Shown piece after piece: positions 45,426-50,949 of a DNA stretch of 50,949 nucleotides (position 1 is the stretch's first letter; every line of letters begins with the position of its first letter). Under the pieces are notes generated by a model. It did not search any database. It saw only the letters and a list, made by a program, of their open reading frames with translations, and was not told the origin of the DNA. Origin of the DNA: Kiritimatiellia bacterium. GTDB taxonomy: Bacteria > Verrucomicrobiota > Kiritimatiellia > RFP12 > UBA3636. The translations under genes were made by a program, and so were the position numbers. The stretch covers positions 1-50,949 of the forward strand of contig JAGCJJ010000022.1 in the NCBI GenBank assembly GCA_017648065.1, written 5' to 3'.

Positions 45426-47161
45426 TGAAAACAACAGATATTGACCAACAGCGGGAGCTAGAAAAAAAATCTTCCGCAATTTCATTATCAGATATGGAAA
45501 TGTTCATATTTCCAGATTTGATATTCAGCCTTGTATTGGCCAATATTATGTCGCCAATCCTTTGGCGTTGGCGAGAGGACCCATGGTTCACAGAATTTAA
45601 TAAGCGTGGCACAGTCGCCCGCATCAATCGTCTCAAGCAATATATAATGGATCACTACACCTTTAACCTTGATCTTGAGACATGGGGACTGACAACACAA
45701 GAAAAAGAGCTGGCACGCTTCAATAGTTTTATTGATCGCGAAACTCTTTCAAAATCAAATGCTCTGTTTGGTTATGAAGGAGACAAATATTATTTTGATA
45801 TTGATATTCGCAGACATTTTGGTTTAGATCAATATAATACAAATGTCATCCCATATTGGAAGACAGAAACACTTGAGGCAATGACAGCATTCTCCAAAAA
45901 ACCTGGTTATAGCACAGGTGCAGGAGAATGTGTATCGCTCGCAGCACTTTATGCTGCTGCCCTATTTGTTGTGCTTGATATTCCACTTGAGCAAATTTAT
46001 TTGATGGCAACTCCACTTCATTCACAAAACTTTGTTGCAATTGACGAAGGCATCATTACAAACAATCGCCGCATTGTAACAAAAAATATGTGGTTCAATG
46101 GAACCGAGCTTTCCGCACAAGCTCGCAGAGCAATTGAGCATGAGCGCATCACATTTGTTACACATAGCACTGGTTGGATTCACACCATCTATGACACAGC
46201 CACAATTTCTGAAGAAGCAATAAAAGGATTTTCTACAAAGATAACAAACTATCTTTCAACAAATCTTACACCTGAGATTCTTGGCAATTTCCTACGCCAA
46301 TATCCGCAGGCACAGCATTGCTTTGTCGTAAAGCATGTAATCAATGGTCATTCTCATTATCTGCCATTGTCTCGTGCATTTGCGTATGAAAAAGATACAC
46401 CATTTAAGGTTACTGATAATACACGCCCTCAGCTTCTTGCTACAATTGACCAAGAGGAAATGCATTCAGCAAGCTGCAATCAGTGTATTGTGCTTGATGA
46501 TTTGGAAAGCTACCTAAAGCAATATCCTGTGGATATAAATTCTGCTGAGGATATAGCTCGACTTGAACAGAGAATGTGCACAAAGTGTTTTGATATTAAG
46601 CAAACGCTTCAGCACCTTATCTCATTCTGCAAAACAATCCCACGCTTACCAAACTATGCAGAGAAAACATTTGTTTCTCAAGGAACACCTTTGAACATTG
46701 TGCCGGGGATGAGTCGCGATGAAATTATTCATCGCATCTATGAGATAAAAGATACAAACGAATATTGCCAAATGGCACTTTATGCTTGGCGTGATTTAAA
46801 ATCTACAGAGCTTGCTCCATTTATGAAGGCAGCACTTGAGCGTAATCCTGTTTGCTTTGAAGCTACAAAGCATTTAGCAACAGATGCTGAGCTTTGTGCA
46901 GAAATCGCTACAAGAACTAGCAACGAATCAATTTACGAAGAGAGCTTCAGACTTGCACAGCCAGATGAGGTTTGGAACTATCATTGTGGTGATGGGCTTG
47001 AGCAGGCTATTATGCTTGCAGCTATTTTAAAGCAACGCTCTTCAGAAACATCTTTTAAAATAACAATTGAAAATAACAATGCTTGCTTATACAAGGAAGG
47101 CATTAAGATTTTCAACTGTCCTACACAAAAAACTATTTCTACAAATTTAATTGAAATTTAA
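45425..47161 (+). CDS. Unrecognised protein with a transglutaminase-like Cys/His signature
   Basis: 578 residues; I do not recognise the family. Around residues ~170-215, GAGECVSLAALYAAALFVVL leads into MATPLHSQNFVAIDEG, which looks like the Cys and His(-Asp) part of a transglutaminase/papain-like core. Further on are two CxxC pairs, ASCNQCIV (~350) and RMCTKCFD (~385), possibly binding zinc. There is no signal peptide; one hydrophobic stretch lies near residues 28-45. The C-terminal ~140 residues look helical. Start and stop overlap yraN, so it is in the FHA activator-yraN operon. Function unknown. Confidence 0.75.
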   Translation: MKTTDIDQQRELEKKSSAISLSDMEMFIFPDLIFSLVLANIMSPILWRWREDPWFTEFNKRGTVARINRLKQYIMDHYTFNLDLETWGLTTQEKELARFNSFIDRETLSKSNALFGYEGDKYYFDIDIRRHFGLDQYNTNVIPYWKTETLEAMTAFSKKPGYSTGAGECVSLAALYAAALFVVLDIPLEQIYLMATPLHSQNFVAIDEGIITNNRRIVTKNMWFNGTELSAQARRAIEHERITFVTHSTGWIHTIYDTATISEEAIKGFSTKITNYLSTNLTPEILGNFLRQYPQAQHCFVVKHVINGHSHYLPLSRAFAYEKDTPFKVTDNTRPQLLATIDQEEMHSASCNQCIVLDDLESYLKQYPVDINSAEDIARLEQRMCTKCFDIKQTLQHLISFCKTIPRLPNYAEKTFVSQGTPLNIVPGMSRDEIIHRIYEIKDTNEYCQMALYAWRDLKSTELAPFMKAALERNPVCFEATKHLATDAELCAEIATRTSNESIYEESFRLAQPDEVWNYHCGDGLEQAIMLAAILKQRSSETSFKITIENNNACLYKEGIKIFNCPTQKTISTNLIEI

Positions 47162-47185
47162 TACATATTAACGAAGGGAATAAAA

Positions 47186-48037
47186 ATGTCAGAAAATACA
47201 TGTCCAAATAGAACAGCCGCATGTGGAGATTGCAAAGGCTCTGGTAGTTGCCAAGATGATTCAGAAAAGAAAATCCGCAGCTGCCTAGCAAATGTTAAGC
47301 ACAAGATTGCAGTTATGTCTGGTAAAGGCGGTGTTGGTAAGAGCACCGTTTCTGTAAATCTTGCAATAGCTCTTGCAAAGCAAGGCAAGAAAGTAGGCCT
47401 ATTGGATGTTGATATCAACGGACCAAGCATTCCAAAGATGCTAGGCAATGTTTGTGCAGATGTTTATTCTGAAAATGGAAAGTTAATTCCACATGAGACA
47501 CATGGAATCAAGGTAGTATCAATTGGATATTTTCTTCCAAATCCAGATGACGCAATTATTCTTCGTGGTCCTGCAAAGAATGGCGTAATTCAGCAATTCA
47601 TTTCTGATGTAGTTTGGGGAGAGCTAGATTATTTAATCATCGACTGCCCTCCAGGAACAGGTGATGAGCCTCTTGGCATTTGTCAGCGTATACCTGACCC
47701 AACTGGTGCAATTATTGTAACAACTCCTCAAGAGGTTGCTGCAAACGATGTACGCAAATCACTTAACTTCTGCTTAAAGCTAGAATTCCCAATTCTCGGT
47801 ATTGTTGAGAATATGAGCGGCTTCATTTGTCCAAAATGTGGCGAGCTCACAAACATCTTTGCTGAGGGTGCAGGCAAAAAGCTTGCAATGGAATTCAATA
47901 CACTGCTACTAGGACAGATTCCTATTGACCCACTAGTATGCATGGGTGGTGATTCTGGCAACCCAATTGCTGGCGAGGAAGCTCCATCACCTATCCGTGA
48001 TGCATTCAACAGCATTTGCGCAAAGCTACCACAATAA
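47186..48037 (+). CDS. mrp: Mrp/NBP35-family Fe-S cluster carrier ATPase
   Basis: 283 residues. The Cys-rich N-terminal end, CPNRTAACGDCKGSGSC, resembles the ferredoxin-like end of NBP35 (CxxC-x5-C) but with a shortened first spacing. The deviant Walker A is MSGKGGVGKSTVSVNLA (~46). DVDINGPSIPKMLG, DYLIIDCPPGTGDEPLG and IVENMSGFICPKCGELT follow; the last carries the CxxC that bridges a [4Fe-4S] cluster. It carries clusters to target enzymes, which suits this Fe-S-rich genome. Confidence 0.93.
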   Translation: MSENTCPNRTAACGDCKGSGSCQDDSEKKIRSCLANVKHKIAVMSGKGGVGKSTVSVNLAIALAKQGKKVGLLDVDINGPSIPKMLGNVCADVYSENGKLIPHETHGIKVVSIGYFLPNPDDAIILRGPAKNGVIQQFISDVVWGELDYLIIDCPPGTGDEPLGICQRIPDPTGAIIVTTPQEVAANDVRKSLNFCLKLEFPILGIVENMSGFICPKCGELTNIFAEGAGKKLAMEFNTLLLGQIPIDPLVCMGGDSGNPIAGEEAPSPIRDAFNSICAKLPQ

Positions 48038-48049
48038 TTTATGAATTTA

Positions 48050-48094
48050 CAATTCTTCGTACATGCATAATGTGTGCGAAGAATTGATTTTTTT
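48050..48094 (+). terminator. Strong intrinsic terminator after mrp
   Basis: 14-bp stem (48050-48063 with 48073-48086; CAATTCTTCG/CGAAGAATTG plus four more pairs), 9-nt loop, then ATTTTTTT. The U-tract directly abuts the ribosome site GAGGA (48095-48099) of the next gene. Confidence 0.9.
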
Positions 48095-48107
48095 GAGGAT
48101 TTATTTT

Positions 48108-48977
48108 ATGTATAGACTTGGATATTGCGGATGGCTATTAACAGGCAAGCCACTTCCTGAAATTGTTCAATTTCTTTCTGACAACGGATTTAATTCTATT
48201 TCATGGCTTCAAGATATTGTTGACGCAGATGAAGTAGAACGTAAAGAAGCAGCTGCTGCAATCAAAGAATTAAATTTTGCACTCTGCTATCATGGCTGCG
48301 TTCAATGGCAGCTTACTCCTGAGTGGACTGTTAATTTAGATTTCTTTAACAGAATGGCTAACGATGTAATGTGGTGGCATAAAAACACCAATGGCGTTAT
48401 TTCTTGTTGCTCAGATTCTATTAACCGTAAAATCAGAGAGACAGACAAAGGCAACACATATCTTGAAGATACAACAAAGCAATTACTAAAGCTTGAAAAC
48501 GAATTCTTCAAAGAGACTGGCATTGGCTATGGCATTGAGAATGGTTTTTGCATAAAACCAGGAGCACGTGTGTATGCATCTATTGACAGCATGAAGGAAT
48601 ATATGTCTATATTGGATGATCCAAAGGGCATTGGCACAATTCTTGATGTTGGTCATGCAAATATTTATTTAAAGCGAGGCAATGAAGGTAAGCTTTCTTT
48701 AATTGATTATATTCGCCAGATTCCATTCAAAATCTACGAGATACATATTACAGACAATATGGGTGACTGCGATGCACACACAGCACCTGGCACTGGCAAT
48801 ATTGATTTTGTGGAGCTACGCGAAGGCTTAAAGGAAGTTGGATTTGATGGAGCAATTTCAATGGAGGTATGCAAGGATGCTGCTCATTTTGATAATTGCT
48901 TTGATATTTCAAACATTGACCAAAGAGATCAAGTCCTACGCATAAGAGACAGCTTTATTGATGCCTTTTATAAATAG
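48108..48977 (+). CDS. Sugar phosphate isomerase/epimerase-like TIM-barrel protein
   Basis: 289 residues from the ATG at 48108 (GAGGA 8 nt upstream); an in-frame start at 48063 would lie within the terminator. It is an AP-endonuclease-2/xylose-isomerase-like barrel. Metal-binding residues are suggested in GIGYGIENG (Glu), TILDVGHANIYL (Asp, His), YEIHITDNMGDCDAHTAPG (His, Asp, His) and GAISMEVC (Glu). The family interconverts sugars or inositols; the substrate is unknown. It has no obvious partner gene, with a terminator before it and hairpins after it. Confidence 0.8.
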   Translation: MYRLGYCGWLLTGKPLPEIVQFLSDNGFNSISWLQDIVDADEVERKEAAAAIKELNFALCYHGCVQWQLTPEWTVNLDFFNRMANDVMWWHKNTNGVISCCSDSINRKIRETDKGNTYLEDTTKQLLKLENEFFKETGIGYGIENGFCIKPGARVYASIDSMKEYMSILDDPKGIGTILDVGHANIYLKRGNEGKLSLIDYIRQIPFKIYEIHITDNMGDCDAHTAPGTGNIDFVELREGLKEVGFDGAISMEVCKDAAHFDNCFDISNIDQRDQVLRIRDSFIDAFYK

Positions 48978-48985
48978 CCTCTGAT

Positions 48986-49050
48986 TAGATAGATATACAA
49001 ATTAATTGATTGCATTCAACCACATAATGCAATCAATTTGTCTCTATCTA
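48986..49050 (+). terminator. Long hairpin after the isomerase-like gene
   Basis: A 13-bp perfect inner stem (49004-49016 AATTGATTGCATT with 49026-49038), a 9-nt loop, and an imperfect outer extension (TAGATAGA at 48986 with TCTATCTA near 49050). No U-tract follows, so it may be an RNA-stabilising or repeat element as much as a terminator. Confidence 0.65.
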
Positions 49051-49102
49051 GAAACACTGAGTACAATCAGACAAATTGTGGCTCATATAGACACCTATAC
49101 TT

Positions 49103-49156
49103 AGTATAAATATCCTAAATTTCATCGTTGACTAAGAAATTTAGGATATTTGTATT
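49103..49156. repeat. Second long inverted repeat in the same gap
   Basis: 16-bp perfect arms (49108-49123 AAATATCCTAAATTTC with 49136-49151), extended by weaker pairing to about 49103-49156, with a 12-nt loop. The remaining gap (48978-49286) shows no gene. Confidence 0.8.
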
Positions 49157-49286
49157 CAACTAGTTAAATAAGAAGCATTTGAGTTTTGTATCATTTTTTG
49201 TTTTCCTACCAAAGCAAAGCATGAATTTTCATTGCTCACACCTTTATTTTATGGTAAACTAATACATATAATATGAAGGAGTTATT

Positions 49287-50039
49287 TTGGATACACTTAT
49301 TTCTGTAATAGACGATGTAATAAATCACGTTAAAAACGAGATACAAGCAGGCCGCAGACACGTCCCAATAGACAAGGATGTTGCTGAAGCTTTTCTTGCG
49401 TCATCCCCTATTACGCCACAAAATAACGCAGGCAACACAGAAGCTAAGAACCTATTATCCAACACGTTACAAGCACAAAGCAAAACAACTCCATCTACTT
49501 TACCTGCAAATTCCAACACTAATATAGAGCCTTCACGTATCAGGGAAAACTATAAAAAGTTTCGTGGCACAGATATATCCCCTCTTTTTGCGTTTATTGG
49601 ATATGAGCCAAGCTTTGATGCAGAACCAGAAGATAAGGCATTCTCGGGAGAGCAAGGTGCATTATTAGATAAAATGATTGCTGCGATGGGACTTGCTGAG
49701 CATGAATATATTATTCTCAATATATTTGAAGAACCAGCAAAAATGTTTACTGGGCCAGCAATTAGTAATCAGGTAGACAAGCTTAAAGAATTTCTCAACA
49801 GAGTTGACCCTAAGGTCATTATTGTTATGGGTGATGAGGCAGCAAGTCTTTTATTAAAGACAAAATCGCCTGTAGCAAATATTCATGGCGTTAGAAATAT
49901 ATTATTTAACAAGCCATGTATACCAACTTATCACCCAAAAAATCTTTTACGATTTGTTGCTGTAAAAAAAGCTGCCTGGAGTGACCTAAAGAATGCTCTT
50001 GCAATTATAAATCGTACTCCACCTCCTATAAGGAAATAA
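49287..50039 (+). CDS. Uracil-DNA glycosylase family 4-like protein without the Fe-S cysteines
   Basis: 250 residues from a TTG at 49287, chosen because AAGGAG is 5 nt upstream and no ATG fits the frame. Residues ~1-90 are a variable N-terminal region (helical start, then Ser/Thr/Asn-rich). The core has FIGYEPSFDAEPEDKAFSGE and QGALLDKMIAAMG, then YHPKNLLR (~219) where family 4 has its HPS/HPA motif. Only one Cys occurs (NKPCIPTYHP), so the usual four-Cys [4Fe-4S] cluster is missing. Glycosylase activity is uncertain. Confidence 0.7.
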   Translation: MDTLISVIDDVINHVKNEIQAGRRHVPIDKDVAEAFLASSPITPQNNAGNTEAKNLLSNTLQAQSKTTPSTLPANSNTNIEPSRIRENYKKFRGTDISPLFAFIGYEPSFDAEPEDKAFSGEQGALLDKMIAAMGLAEHEYIILNIFEEPAKMFTGPAISNQVDKLKEFLNRVDPKVIIVMGDEAASLLLKTKSPVANIHGVRNILFNKPCIPTYHPKNLLRFVAVKKAAWSDLKNALAIINRTPPPIRK

Positions 50040-50042
50040 ATT

Positions 50043-50949
50043 ATGGAAGAATCATTTAATACACCTCCACCTATTGGTCCAGAAGCTACTCAACCAAAAC
50101 CAAAAGCTCAAGTATACTACAATGGAAATCCAAAGCCTAGTCGAGTTAAATATTGGGCTTTAGGTTGCGGTTCTGGTTGTTTATTGGCACTGCTATTCCC
50201 ATTCATGTTTGTTGTTGGATTGGCAATGATGATTGGTAATTCTGTTTCAAGCAGCATTACTTCTTCAGATCCTATCGTAACAAAAATCCCTGAAAGTAAC
50301 AGCAGAATAGCCTTATCCGGGAATAGCAACTCAGACATTTTTATAGCAAAAATCAAGCTTAATGGTCCAATCATGCTAGACAATGAAGAAGAATCCTTCT
50401 TTGACACAGACTTCTCTTCTGCCAATTATGCTTTAAAGCAAATTAAAAAAGCAACCGATGATCCTATTTGCAACGGAATTATTCTTGATTTATCAACTCC
50501 TGGTGGTGGCGTAACAGATAGCGATATAATCTGGAAGGCTCTAAAAGATTTCCGTGCAGCAAAACCAAATAGAAAGGTTGTTGTTCTAATGGGTGATACA
50601 GTTGCTTCTGGCGGATACTATATTTCAACTGCTGCAGATTATATCTTTGCCCACCCTACCACAATGACTGGTTCTATTGGTGTAATTATTTCAAGCATCA
50701 ATGCCACTGAGCTTGCTCAAAAGATTGGCATCGCTCCTGTAACAATCAAATCTGGCAAGACAAAGGATTTTCTCAACCCACTCCGCCCTCTGGCACCTGA
50801 GGAAGAAGCAATGCTACAAGCGATGGTTGATAAGTTAAACAATCGCTTTATCAAGCTACTTGTTGATGGTCGTAACCTAGATGAGGCTAAGGTTCGTGCA
50901 ATCGCAGATGGTAGAGTTATGCTTGCCGAAGAAGCAAAGGAGCATGGAC
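50043..50949 (+). CDS. sppA: Signal peptide peptidase SppA (partial, runs off the window)
   Basis: 302 codons are visible from the ATG at 50043, 3 nt after the UDG-like stop. A Pro-rich cytoplasmic start is followed by one membrane helix (~45-70, SGCLLALLFPFMFVVGLA-like). The protease domain has LDLSTPGGGVTDSD, GDTVASGGYYIS with the nucleophile Ser, TMTGSIGVII, and the general-base Lys in IKSGKTKDF. The length and single-domain form resemble the short SppA of Gram-positive type. It cleaves signal peptides in the membrane. The 3' end lies beyond the window. Confidence 0.92.
   Translation, partial: MEESFNTPPPIGPEATQPKPKAQVYYNGNPKPSRVKYWALGCGSGCLLALLFPFMFVVGLAMMIGNSVSSSITSSDPIVTKIPESNSRIALSGNSNSDIFIAKIKLNGPIMLDNEEESFFDTDFSSANYALKQIKKATDDPICNGIILDLSTPGGGVTDSDIIWKALKDFRAAKPNRKVVVLMGDTVASGGYYISTAADYIFAHPTTMTGSIGVIISSINATELAQKIGIAPVTIKSGKTKDFLNPLRPLAPEEEAMLQAMVDKLNNRFIKLLVDGRNLDEAKVRAIADGRVMLAEEAKEHG

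Overview
The window is a chromosomal segment from a diderm (Gram-negative-type) anaerobic bacterium of modest GC content. The evidence for a diderm envelope is a LolCDE-type lipoprotein exporter, a glycine-zipper lipoprotein, a family 9 (heptosyltransferase-type) glycosyltransferase and a type II secretion/type IV pilus secretin. The evidence for anaerobic metabolism is an NfnAB electron-bifurcating transhydrogenase and a full-length three-domain NifU with NifS. The fused MurC-MurB, the GspL-type protein joining PilM-like and PilN-like parts, the anti-sigma protein with a terpene-cyclase-like toroid and the secreted beta-helix protein ending in a short ...GFFKVEAR tail together suggest the PVC superphylum (Kiritimatiellota/Lentisphaerota-like gut or rumen lineage). 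That assignment is inference. No rRNA, tRNA, insertion sequence, prophage or CRISPR array was recognised.

Layout. 1-313 is a ~130-bp tandem repeat. 404-8907 is minus strand: a giant secreted repeat protein, an ECF sigma/anti-sigma pair, then map-galK-phosphohexomutase. 9224-18594 is plus strand: ymdB-like, xseA, a degenerate polysaccharide-deacetylase-like protein, a HAD nucleotidase, an FAD oxidoreductase, then a small NifU-domain protein with nfnAB and a glycosyltransferase. 18595-19357 is an unusually large gap between convergent genes, filled by a quasi-palindromic mosaic of TAGACG-type words. secY (minus) follows, then nusA-infB-rbfA and a degenerate archaemetzincin-like secreted protein (plus). 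26955-34559 is minus: rsmE, dnaJ, grpE, murCB, a lipoprotein and lolD-lolC. From 34839 to the end all genes are plus: gspL-gspM-gspD, a methyltransferase, a LolA-like protein, nifU-nifS, an FHA/sigma-54 activator, yraN, an unknown transglutaminase-like protein, mrp, a sugar isomerase-like protein, a UDG-like protein and the start of sppA.

Most genes are housekeeping or envelope biogenesis. The unusual material is (i) three families of intergenic repeat words, one forming a large imperfect palindrome; (ii) a recurrent 12-mer, TGTGGCAGGGTC, concentrated in murCB and present in several reading frames; (iii) several proteins that keep a fold but have lost catalytic residues; (iv) an unrecognised 578-residue protein with a transglutaminase-like Cys/His signature and two CxxC pairs; and (v) palindromic sites over the promoters of grpE, gspL and nifU.
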